From: Lysobacteraceae bacterium
Lineage (GTDB): Bacteria > Pseudomonadota > Gammaproteobacteria > Xanthomonadales > Wenzhouxiangellaceae
Assembly: GCA_020201235.1 (NCBI GenBank)
Contig: JAIVHD010000150.1
Location: 1-5,787 of the forward strand
Direction: 5' to 3'
DNA length: 5,787 nt
Each line of letters opens with the position of its first letter. Position 1 is the stretch's first letter. Both the position numbers and the translations under genes were made by a program. Positions 1 through 5,551 of this stretch are shown here, piece after piece. The notes beneath the pieces are model-generated. The model saw only the letters and a list, made by a program, of their open reading frames with translations, was not told the origin of the DNA and ran no database searches.

Positions 1-552
1 GATCAGGGCCCCGGCATCGCGGCAGGCGTAGGCCGCACCCATGTGCGTGATGACACCGGCCACCTCGCAACCGCCCTGGTCGAGCGTTTGCGCCGCGCCT
101 ACAAGCTCCGGATCGCCAACCTCGAAGCCCGCACGCTGGCCGTCGGAATCGATTTCCAGCAACACCGAGTAGCGGCATCCGAGGCGCTTGGCGGCATCGA
201 CTACGCGCGCGGCGGTTTCGGCATTGTCCAGGATAATCTTCAGGCGCAGACCCTGGCCCATCAGGCCGGCCACGCGCGCCAGCTTGCCCGGCGCGATGCC
301 GACCGCGTAGATTTGGTCATCGATGCCGTGCCGGAAAAACGCTTCGGCCTCGGCCAGCGTCGATACGGTGATGCCGGGTGAGCCCCCGGTGATCATGCGG
401 CGTCCGATTTCGATACTCTTGCAGGTCTTGACGTGCGGACGAATGACAGTGCCCAGAGTTTTCAGGCGGCTTTCCAGCGCCCGGATGTTGCGCATCATGC
501 GCCGGCTGTCGAGCAGAAGGGCAGGCGTTTCGATCTGATTAAGTTCGGTCAC
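1..552 (-). CDS. PLP-dependent alanine-racemase-fold protein, DSD1/D-threonine aldolase family (N-terminal part, runs off left edge)
   Basis: The minus strand is open for 184 codons from a GTG at 552 to the window edge. After a short leader it reads ETPALLLD (residues 8-15), then RPHVKTCKS (38-46). This is the family's PLP-lysine motif, with Lys42 the expected Schiff-base lysine. It continues with GITVSTLAEAEAF, a strand reading VLLEIDSDGQRAGF, and GVITHMG near residue 170. This order is that of the alanine racemase N-terminal TIM barrel in D-threonine aldolases and D-serine dehydratases of the DSD1 type, which act on D-hydroxy amino acids in the cytosol. The metal-binding C-terminal domain lies outside the window, so aldolase, dehydratase and other activities cannot be separated. 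GTG is chosen because two in-frame TGA codons lie 39-45 bp upstream and no other ATG, GTG or TTG intervenes; no strong Shine-Dalgarno is visible. It is divergent from the CoA-transferase gene. Confidence 0.85.
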   Translation of the reverse strand, partial: MTELNQIETPALLLDSRRMMRNIRALESRLKTLGTVIRPHVKTCKSIEIGRRMITGGSPGITVSTLAEAEAFFRHGIDDQIYAVGIAPGKLARVAGLMGQGLRLKIILDNAETAARVVDAAKRLGCRYSVLLEIDSDGQRAGFEVGDPELVGAAQTLDQGGCEVAGVITHMGAAYACRDAGALI

Positions 553-601
553 AGGGATAAGCAGTCTACAATTGAAAAAATTGGGTACTCATCATAAGGG
601 A
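553..601. promoter_or_regulatory. Divergent promoter region with a small inverted repeat
   Basis: This short AT-rich stretch separates the DSD1-family gene (minus) from the CoA-transferase leader (plus). On the plus strand TACAAT at 567-572 matches five of six -10 consensus positions, but the hexamer 17 bp upstream (TTCGGT) is a poor -35. An alternative pair, TTGAAA (572-577) and TAAGGG (595-600) with a 17-bp spacer, has a poor -10. A small inverted repeat, CAATT (569-573) and AATTG (579-583) around GAAAA, overlaps these elements and could be an operator. No clear minus-strand promoter could be picked. The assignment is inferred from position and base composition. Confidence 0.35.
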
Positions 602-712
602 ATGCCGTTGAAGTCAGAGCAGACACGTTTACCCCACCTGATTCATCACTTCTCCGTCAACAGAGGCCACCCGGCGTGGGGCAGGGCGGTACCGCAGCAG
701 GTGGGGTGGTGA
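602..712 (+). CDS. Possible 36-codon upstream ORF overlapping the CoA-transferase start
   Basis: A reading frame runs from ATG 602 (or TTG 608) to TGA 710-712. The TGA shares two bases with the GTG at 709-711 that is the preferred start of the CoA transferase, the stop-start overlap typical of translational coupling. AAGGGA at 596-601 directly abuts the ATG, which is poor spacing, but it lies 6 nt before TTG 608, which is good spacing. The peptide (start MPLKSEQTRL, end QQVGW) resembles no protein I know. It may be a leader peptide whose translation opens the stem described at 629-709, or a chance frame. A promoter using TAAGGG as its -10 would exclude the ORF. Confidence 0.2.
   Translation: MPLKSEQTRLPHLIHHFSVNRGHPAWGRAVPQQVGW
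629..709 (+). promoter_or_regulatory. Leader-RNA stem covering the CoA-transferase ribosome binding site
   Basis: ACCCCACCTG (631-640) is the exact reverse complement of CAGGTGGGGT (698-707). Two outer U-G pairs (629/709 and 630/708) could extend the helix to 12 pairs. The 3' arm contains AGGTGG (699-704), the only Shine-Dalgarno-like sequence suited to GTG 709, so the paired form would hide it. A smaller hairpin, CCAC (667-670) with GTGG (676-679), lies in the enclosed stretch. The pairing is seen directly; a role in translational control is inferred. No known riboswitch class is recognised. Confidence 0.35.
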
Positions 713-2233
713 ATACGGCGAATTTCAGCCAGATTGCCGAGCAGATCGTCGAACGCGTGGGTCGCAGGATCGTGGTCGGCCTGCCGCTGGGCCTGGGCAA
801 GCCAAACCGTCTGATCAACGCGCTGTACCAGCTTGCAATCGACGATCCGGACATTGAGCTGGAGATCGTGACCGCGCTGTCGCTGGATATTCCACAATCT
901 CGCCACTGGTTGCAGGAACGCTTGATGAAGCCCATCATCGAGCGCCACTTTGGTGCTGATTATCCGCGCCTGGACTACCTTGTTGACCTCCAGCGCAACC
1001 GTCTGCCGGCTAACGTCCAGGTCGCTACAAGACTTCGCGGTCGGTTTCCATGCCGGGCGGCTGATCGCCGATGGCGGAACGCTGCAGATTGGCATCGGGT
1101 CGCTAAGCGACGGCCTGGTGCACAGCCTGATGCTGCGGCACGCAGACAATGCGAAGTATCGACAACTGGTCGAGGCGATCGGCCGACAGGTGCCGCCCGG
1201 TATCGGCGATGACCACGAATTTCAAGAAGGCTTGTTCGGTGCCAGCGAGATGTTTCTGGATGGCTTTATGCACCTCTACAAGGCCGGCATTCTCAAGCGC
1301 GAGGTGTTCGATGACATCACAATCATGCGCCGCGCCAATGCCGGTATGACCCTCAAAGACGCTGGTCGGGGCGCGCTGATGGACGGCGGCTTTTTTCTCG
1401 GCAGCCAGCCGTTCTACAACTTTCTCAACGCCCTGGATGATGACGAACGGCCGCGTTTTCGCATGCACGGCGTCGGTCGCATCAACCAGCTCTACGGCGG
1501 CAGCGAGGCGCTGGAAATTGAACAGCGCCGGCACGCCCGCTTTGTCAACACCTGCATGATGATGACCGCCACCGGAGCGGCTGTATCCGACGGCCTGGAA
1601 GATTACCAGGTGGTTTCCGGCGTCGGCGGCCAGTACAACTTTGTCGCCATGGCGCACGCGATGGACGACGGCCGCTCGATCCTGATGCTGCGCGCGCGCC
1701 GCGACAGCAACGGCAACAGCTCGTCAAATGTTGTTTGGCAATACCCGCACAACACCATCCCGCGCCACCTGCGCGACCTGGTCGTGACCGAATACGGCAT
1801 CGCCGACCTGCGCGGCAAAACCGACGAACAGTGCATCCGGGAAATGCTCGGGATCACCGATTCGGCGTTTCAGGACGACCTGGCCGAAACCGCTAAAAAA
1901 GCCGGCAAGCTCGACCCGGACTGGGTCATCCCCGATTCGGCAAGAAACAACACGCGCCAGGCGCTGGAGCACGCATTCGAGCCCTTCGTCGAAAGCGGTC
2001 TTTTTCCGGAGTATCCGTTTGGCAGCGATTTTACGGCAGTCGAACAACGCCTGATTCCAGCGCTGACCACGCTTAAGACGTGGTCGCAGAGCAAGCCGGC
2101 TCTGCTGGCCGCCGCGTTGAAGGGCAAGCCGGGAAAATTTCCTGACGAACTGGAAAGGCTCGGGCTGCAAAGCCCTTCAAACCTGAAGGAGCACTTTTAC
2201 GCGCGCCTCGTAGCTGCGGCACTTGAGACTTGA
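709..2233 (+). pseudogene. Acetyl-CoA hydrolase/transferase family protein, internally deleted and frameshifted
   Basis: Two adjoining frames encode the two ends of one class I CoA-transferase-fold enzyme, a family that moves CoA between acyl-CoAs and carboxylates or hydrolyses acetyl-CoA. The first frame, 709 to about 1021, carries ERVGRRIVVGLPLGLGKPN and ends with RLPANVQV. The second, from about 1022 to the stop at 2233, starts SLQDFAVGFHAG. It contains DGGTLQIGIGSL, the likely catalytic glutamate in GASEMFLDG (codon 1247-1249), GVGGQYNFV and VVTEYGIADLRG. In intact relatives, as I recall them, roughly 100-140 residues separate RLPxNV from the SLxDFAxG segment. Here they are fused, with a net deletion of 3k+2 bases. 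About 507 codons remain against about 620-650 expected. GTG 709 gives the family-like N-terminus and has AGGTGG just upstream; GTG 706 or GTG 676 (AGAGG 9 nt before it) are alternatives. A second-frame ATG at 950 opens out of frame with the family, so translation from it would begin with about 24 unrelated residues. Otherwise no stop interrupts either part, so the lesion is recent or an assembly error. Confidence 0.8.
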
Positions 2234-2316
2234 ATGTGGCAATGCTTCTGATTGCATTAGTCCATCGACCGGGGTCAGCAAAAATGATTCCAAGCACGCT
2301 CGAAAGGAGTACCGAA

Positions 2317-2326
2317 TGTCTGGATT
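2317..2326. repeat. Left copy of a 10-bp direct repeat flanking the REP pair
   Basis: TGTCTGGATT occurs here and again at 2483-2492, on either side of the two inverted REP-like hairpins. It could be an outer part of the repeat element or a target-site duplication. The distances to the hairpin arms are unequal (17 nt on the left, 2 nt on the right), which argues against a simple duplication. Confidence 0.4.
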
Positions 2327-2343
2327 GGCCTGGACCGGGAAAC

Positions 2344-2382
2344 CGTCCCCATCCCGGCCTTCCCCCGCAAGCGGGGGAAGGC
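2344..2382 (+). repeat. REP-like palindromic repeat, copy 1
   Basis: CGTCCCC (2344-2350) leads into a perfect hairpin at 2358-2381, with arms CCTTCCCCCGC and GCGGGGGAAGG around AA. The C-rich palindrome centred on GCAAGC is the style of the dispersed intergenic repeats common in GC-rich proteobacteria. It lies 124 bp after the CoA-transferase stop and has no T-run behind it, so on the plus strand it is more likely an mRNA 3'-end stabiliser than an intrinsic terminator. A degenerate copy in the opposite orientation follows at 2448-2480, as in BIME-type pairs. The remaining sequence between the two genes (2234-2343 and 2383-2440) shows no convincing gene. Confidence 0.7.
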
Positions 2383-2440
2383 AACAAGAGCGGTGCTGAC
2401 TCGCACGGCCGGGGACTTGCGCGATGGCAGGCGGTGCCTT

Positions 2441-2471
2441 AAAAAGCGCCTCCCGCGCTTGCGGGGAAGGC
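2441..2471 (-). terminator. Intrinsic terminator of the TonB-C protein gene, built from the REP-like unit
   Basis: Twenty nucleotides after the TAA at 2491-2493, the minus-strand transcript forms the GC-rich stem-loop at 2471-2448. This is followed by GC and five U residues (2445-2441). A strong stem with a U-tract 2 nt away is the classical Rho-independent arrangement. The stem has two internal mismatches (C-A and G-G), and the U-tract is short, so efficiency is uncertain. Confidence 0.6.
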
Positions 2472-2480
2472 TTGGGGACG
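2448..2480 (-). repeat. REP-like palindromic repeat, copy 2 (inverted)
   Basis: Read on the minus strand this begins CGTCCCC (2480-2474) and contains a hairpin with arms GCCTTCCCCGC and GCGCGGGAGGC around AA (2471-2448). It is a diverged copy of the unit at 2344-2382 in opposite orientation, with nine of eleven stem pairs kept. The two copies enclose about 65 bp with no recognisable content. Confidence 0.6.
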
Positions 2481-2482
2481 CT

Positions 2483-2492
2483 TGTCTGGATT
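2483..2492. repeat. Right copy of the 10-bp direct repeat
   Basis: TGTCTGGATT is identical to 2317-2326. Its last two bases overlap the stop codon of the TonB-C protein gene (TTA on the plus strand, 2491-2493). If the repeat belongs to an inserted element, the insertion reaches or supplied the end of that gene. Confidence 0.4.
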
Positions 2493-3573
2493 AAATTCCC
2501 GACCAGTAGACCCGCTCCGGCATGAAGAATTTGCGGTCCCACGCGTGGTGAATGGCGTTGATCGCATCGCGCTGCTGCCGGTATTGGCGTGAAAGCTGTT
2601 GGTCGGCAAACTCAAGAGCGTTTTCCTTGACCTCCCATTCATGACGGTGATTTTGCAGAAAGTCGATTAGCGCTCGATATTCACTGACCAGACTTTGTTC
2701 CAGCGAGATCATGGCATGGTTGGGTTCAAATCCCTCAGCCAGGGCCTGGGCGTGCGGGTCGATCAGCATGCTTCGGACGGTGTCGTCGAGCTCGGTGGAT
2801 TCGCCCAGCTCGATCAGCTCCCGGCTCAACGCGTGCTGAATATCTGGCCATTTCCAGTACAATTCGGTGCGCTGTTCGGCCAGGTACTCGAGGGCGGGCG
2901 GGAGCTGCTCCAGGTGGCGGCCATTGGCCAGATTGGCCGGCTCGAGTGCCAGGGTGATGCTCCGCAGCGAGAGAACACGCCATTGGCGCTCAAACTCCAG
3001 CCGCTCGTTCAGATAACGACGGTGGGCGCGTTCGATGCTGGCGAAGGGCTCGTCAAGCATCGACTCGACAGCAAGAGGCTTCAGGTTGCCGTTCGGGTCC
3101 CGAATGCGACCCTGGATCTGCTGGTAGAGTGCAGTCAGCTCGATTCGCATATCCAGGACTTCTTCCGGCAACTGGTCGGGACAGTGGCCGGACGGCAGGC
3201 TGCTCAGTTTGAACTCAATGGTCTGCCTGGCGTTACGCTCGACCGCCTTGCCGTCGATACAGCGCGGTTCAAATTGCCAGAAACGAAGCACATCGCCGGT
3301 TCCTTCGAAAGCGCCGACCGGCTCACTGTCAATCGGTTCAACATCGGCGACCGTGCCATCGGCCCGGATCGTGAATTCGAACTTGGCATGACCCTCAATG
3401 CAAAACAGATGCGCCAAGTATGGATACGGTGGTTGCACCGTTTCGATCAGCACGACATCCTGATCCGGCAGCCTGCACGCGTCGCTATTGGCACTGGCCT
3501 GAAAGGCAATCAGTAACGGCAGTGCAAACACAATGAGGCTGGAATAACCACTCCACGATGTACGCGCGCCCAT
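2491..3573 (-). CDS. Secreted protein with a single TonB C-terminal domain and a helical C-terminal region of unknown function
   Basis: A protein of 360 residues. Residues 10-28 form a Sec signal peptide (YSSLIVFALPLLIAFQASA) with likely cleavage after ASA28, so the product is probably periplasmic. Residues about 46-123 match the TonB C-terminal fold: PPYPYLA, IEGHAKFEFTIRADGTV, FWQFEPRCIDGKAV and RQTIEFKL. There is no N-terminal anchor followed by a Pro-rich spacer as in true TonB, so energy transduction to outer-membrane receptors is unlikely; automated annotation may still say energy transducer TonB. Four cysteines (33, 58, 105, 131) lie in or beside this domain and could form disulfides. 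Residues about 132-360 are charged and look mostly helical (for example ADQQLSRQYRQQRDAINAIH near the end), and I recognise no domain there. ATG 3573 has AGGAG 7 nt upstream. A 273-residue antisense frame over this gene is a shadow. Confidence 0.85.
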   Translation of the reverse strand: MGARTSWSGYSSLIVFALPLLIAFQASANSDACRLPDQDVVLIETVQPPYPYLAHLFCIEGHAKFEFTIRADGTVADVEPIDSEPVGAFEGTGDVLRFWQFEPRCIDGKAVERNARQTIEFKLSSLPSGHCPDQLPEEVLDMRIELTALYQQIQGRIRDPNGNLKPLAVESMLDEPFASIERAHRRYLNERLEFERQWRVLSLRSITLALEPANLANGRHLEQLPPALEYLAEQRTELYWKWPDIQHALSRELIELGESTELDDTVRSMLIDPHAQALAEGFEPNHAMISLEQSLVSEYRALIDFLQNHRHEWEVKENALEFADQQLSRQYRQQRDAINAIHHAWDRKFFMPERVYWSGI

Positions 3574-3580
3574 GATCCCA

Positions 3581-3611
3581 CTCCTGTTGTACGGATTTTA
3601 CAACTATAGCA
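3581..3611 (-). promoter_or_regulatory. Extended -10 promoter and Shine-Dalgarno of the TonB-C protein gene, with an overlapping inverted repeat
   Basis: On the minus strand TGC (3611-3609) followed by TATAGT (3608-3603) forms an extended -10 element, which can act without a good -35; none is visible. The predicted transcript would start near 3596. AGGAG (3585-3581) is the ribosome binding site. GTTGTA (3586-3591) and TACAAC (3599-3604), separated by 7 bp, form an inverted repeat over the start site and the edge of the -10. It could be a repressor site, but six-base arms can arise by chance. Confidence 0.5.
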
Positions 3612-3668
3612 GAATGAATGGTACTGCCGCGGCCGGTTGGCAATGACTCTCAAAAATGCGGGTTGCCT

Positions 3669-3701
3669 CCCGTCGCTCGGGCATACCCCGGCGGGTGCCG
3701 G
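3669..3701 (-). terminator. Two small GC hairpins after the antiporter gene (weak 3'-end candidate)
   Basis: Directly after the TGA (3704-3702) the transcript can form CCGGC/GCCGG (3701-3697 with 3692-3688, 4-nt loop) and then CCCG/CGGG (3681-3678 with 3672-3669, 5-nt loop). The only U-run (3654-3650) is about 14 nt further on, so this is a poor intrinsic terminator. It may instead protect the 3' end or act with Rho. Confidence 0.25.
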
Positions 3702-5345
3702 TCAGTCGTCCGCATGATCTTGATCTGCGTCGTCATCTGAGTCGCCATCTGCGCCATCATCTGCGTCCGGTCCGAAATACAGTACGGTCCAGTCGGGCTC
3801 GGGTTCGAACATATTGCCGCGCTGCTGGAGTTTGACTTCCGGATCGTCGTCATTTTTGTCTTTGTGCATGGCCAGCTGGAACACCCTGTGGCTGCCGAAT
3901 TGCTGGGTCATGGCCTTGCACACCAGCGCATTGTAGAAATCGTTTTCGGTGCAGCACAGCAGCTTGTCGACTTCCTGCAGTTCGAGGTCGTGCTCGGCCT
4001 CCTCGGACAGGATTTCCCCATACCAGACCTTGACACCTAGCATGCGTGCGGGCTGCAGACGCCGGTACGCGCCGTCGACCATCAATACGCTGATGTCGAG
4101 TTTTTCGAGCCGTGCGGCCAACTCGCAGCTCCACGGTGAAGCGCCGACGATGAGCAGCCCGTTGTCATCCTTGGCGGCCAACCCGAAGTGACGCGCCAGG
4201 GTGCCCAGCGTCAAGCCATGCAGCAGAACGGTGACAAAAATAATCAGAAAGACCAGCGGCACGAGCAGCTCGGCGTCACTGTAGCCGGCCGCGACCAGAG
4301 CCGGGCCGAAAATGCCGGCGGTAGCGGCCGCGACGATCCCGCGCGGTGCGATCCAGGCCAGCAGAAAGCGGTCTTCGCGGCGTACCGGTGCGCCGATGGT
4401 GGCAAGCCAGATGGTCAGCGGCCGGACCAAGAACAACACGGCGGCCACGAACAGTGCGACTCGCCAGTCGAGCAGATCGAGCTGGCTGATTTTGAGTTGT
4501 GCCGGGATAATGACGAACAGCACCGATAGCAGCACTACGGTGAGGTTTTCCTTGAAGTGGCGCAGTTCGTCGCGACCGCCGAGGTGCATGTTGCCGATCA
4601 CCAGTCCCATCAGCGTTACGCTGAGCAGTCCGGCCTCGTGCTGCACGAGGTTACTGGCCCAGTGGACGACCAGCACCAGCACCATCAGTATCGGTGGCTT
4701 GAGATGCTCGGGAACGCCGCCGCGCTGATACAAGTGACCGGTCAGCCAGCCACCGGCACCACCGAGCACGATGGCCACGGCCAGCGCAGACCCGAGCCCG
4801 CCAAGCGTGTCGAGCAGCGTTTCGCCAGCGATGGTGAAGTATTGGAAGACCAGCACCGCCAGTAACACCCCGATCGGATCGTTGACGATGCCTTCCCATT
4901 TGAGCAGCGAGGCCGACTCGTTGTTGAGCCCGGCCTGCCGCAGCATGGGTGCGATCACCGTCGGGCCGGTTACCACCAGAATGGCACCGAGCACGCAAGA
5001 CACCGGCCAGCTTAGTCCGGCCAGGTAGTACGCCGCCAGACTGCCGAACAGCCAGGCCAGTACCGGCCCGATCAGGGTCAATCGACCGATGCCGTGGCCA
5101 ACCCGGCGAAACTCGCCGAGCTTGAGATCCATGCCGCCCTCGAACAGGATAATGGCCACGCCCAAGCCGATCAGCTCGGTGAACTGCTCGGGGTGCTCGG
5201 CAGCTGGCAAAACGCCGGTGACCGGCCCGAGGACCAGACCAGCGATGATCAGGATAATGATTCCGGGCAGCCGCAACATCCAGGCGATCCACTGGCTGGC
5301 AAGGCCAGCAGCGAGAATGATCAGCAGCATTGAGGAGGTGTGCAT
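3702..5345 (-). CDS. CPA1-type cation:proton antiporter with RCK/TrkA-N-like domain and acidic tail
   Basis: A 547-residue inner-membrane protein that should exchange Na+ or K+ for protons in pH and salt homeostasis. Residues 1 to about 388 form a dozen or so hydrophobic segments of the Na+/H+ exchanger fold. Signature sites are LFEGGMDL (68-75), VVTGPTVIAPMLR (124-136, the unwound helix), EGIVNDPIGVLLAV (151-164, with the Asn155-Asp156 pair of CPA1 exchangers) and WIAPRGIVAAA (331-341, with the conserved Arg335). Residues about 396-490 look like a cytosolic Rossmann RCK/TrkA-N domain (GLLIVGASPWS, MVDGAYRRL, WYGEILSEEAEHDLEL, CTENDFYNAL). Close relatives, as I recall them, carry more residues between this domain and the final WTxL motif (here DWTVLYFGP, 518-526). 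The tail 527-547 has 12 aspartates in 21 residues, in a tetrapeptide repeat. ATG 5345 is the first start after the upstream in-frame TAA, but has no clear Shine-Dalgarno. Ion specificity cannot be read from sequence. Confidence 0.9.
   Translation of the reverse strand: MHTSSMLLIILAAGLASQWIAWMLRLPGIIILIIAGLVLGPVTGVLPAAEHPEQFTELIGLGVAIILFEGGMDLKLGEFRRVGHGIGRLTLIGPVLAWLFGSLAAYYLAGLSWPVSCVLGAILVVTGPTVIAPMLRQAGLNNESASLLKWEGIVNDPIGVLLAVLVFQYFTIAGETLLDTLGGLGSALAVAIVLGGAGGWLTGHLYQRGGVPEHLKPPILMVLVLVVHWASNLVQHEAGLLSVTLMGLVIGNMHLGGRDELRHFKENLTVVLLSVLFVIIPAQLKISQLDLLDWRVALFVAAVLFLVRPLTIWLATIGAPVRREDRFLLAWIAPRGIVAAATAGIFGPALVAAGYSDAELLVPLVFLIIFVTVLLHGLTLGTLARHFGLAAKDDNGLLIVGASPWSCELAARLEKLDISVLMVDGAYRRLQPARMLGVKVWYGEILSEEAEHDLELQEVDKLLCCTENDFYNALVCKAMTQQFGSHRVFQLAMHKDKNDDDPEVKLQQRGNMFEPEPDWTVLYFGPDADDGADGDSDDDADQDHADD
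3720..3767 (-). repeat. Four degenerate 12-bp tandem repeats encoding the antiporter's acidic tail
   Basis: Four consecutive 12-bp units encode DADD, GADG, DSDD and DADQ (residues 527-542). On the plus strand each unit carries ATCTG followed by CG or AG at the same phase. The pattern suggests repeat expansion by slippage and predicts length variation between strains. Confidence 0.6.
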
Positions 5346-5378
5346 GGCGTGGCTCGAAATGGTTGATTGTGGCCAGGG

Positions 5379-5442
5379 CGGGCGAGCCCGGTTTGATGCT
5401 TATATCGTAGCGACGGGAAGCCGGTTGGAGTGGGTTTTTTTT
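5379..5442 (-). promoter_or_regulatory. Candidate antiporter promoter with upstream A-tract
   Basis: On the minus strand TATAAG (5404-5399) matches five of six -10 positions. The hexamer 17 bp upstream (CAACCG) is not a recognisable -35. A run of eight A residues (5442-5435) falls at about -43 to -50 from the predicted start near 5392, where UP elements bind the RNA polymerase alpha subunit, and may compensate. CGGGC/GCCCG with a 2-nt centre (5379-5390) sits just after the predicted start and could be an operator or a leader hairpin. Confidence 0.4.
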
Positions 5443-5516
5443 GATCGGGTCGCACAACGCACCATCGACGGGGCCTGGAGGCTGTCGCTGGCGAACCGAC
5501 GGACAATCGCTGGGGT

Positions 5517-5522
5517 TACACT
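5517..5522 (+). promoter_or_regulatory. Weak -10 candidate for the lipoprotein gene
   Basis: TACACT lies 29 bp before the ATG at 5552 and matches four of six -10 positions; no supporting -35 is visible. Position in the divergent spacer between the antiporter and lipoprotein genes is the main support. Confidence 0.2.
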
Positions 5523-5551
5523 AAAGCTTGGTTTTACCAGAGTCAAAAGCC

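Noticed and set aside
43..538. Plus-strand frames of 112 and 71 codons at the left edge
   Set aside because: They are antisense to the clear DSD1-family reading frame.
1103..2170. Minus-strand open frames of 184 and 148 codons (1103-1657 and 1724-2170)
   Set aside because: Both are antisense to the well-matched C-terminal part of the CoA transferase and show no family features.
2315..2400. Short plus ORF with GGAG before ATG 2316
   Set aside because: The ribosome-binding signal looks good, but the frame is only about 27 codons and is mostly REP palindrome (SRPSPASGG).
2230..2442. 70-codon plus-strand ORF after the CoA transferase
   Set aside because: Much of it is translated REP sequence (HPGLPPQAGEG), a common source of false small proteins.
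2344..2480. CRISPR array
   Set aside because: There are only two diverged copies, in inverted and not direct orientation, with no regular spacers.
2695..3516. 273-codon plus-strand open frame
   Set aside because: It lies antisense to the TonB-C protein gene, which has a signal peptide, a domain match and a Shine-Dalgarno. The plus frame has no recognisable domain and is a GC-driven shadow.
5435..5442. Plus-strand terminator at the T8 run
   Set aside because: No stem-loop directly precedes the T-run and no plus-strand gene ends there. It fits better as an A-tract upstream of the antiporter promoter.
4651..5457. 268-codon minus-strand frame
   Set aside because: It overlaps the antiporter in another frame and is Arg/His-rich out-of-frame translation, with none of the membrane character of the true gene.
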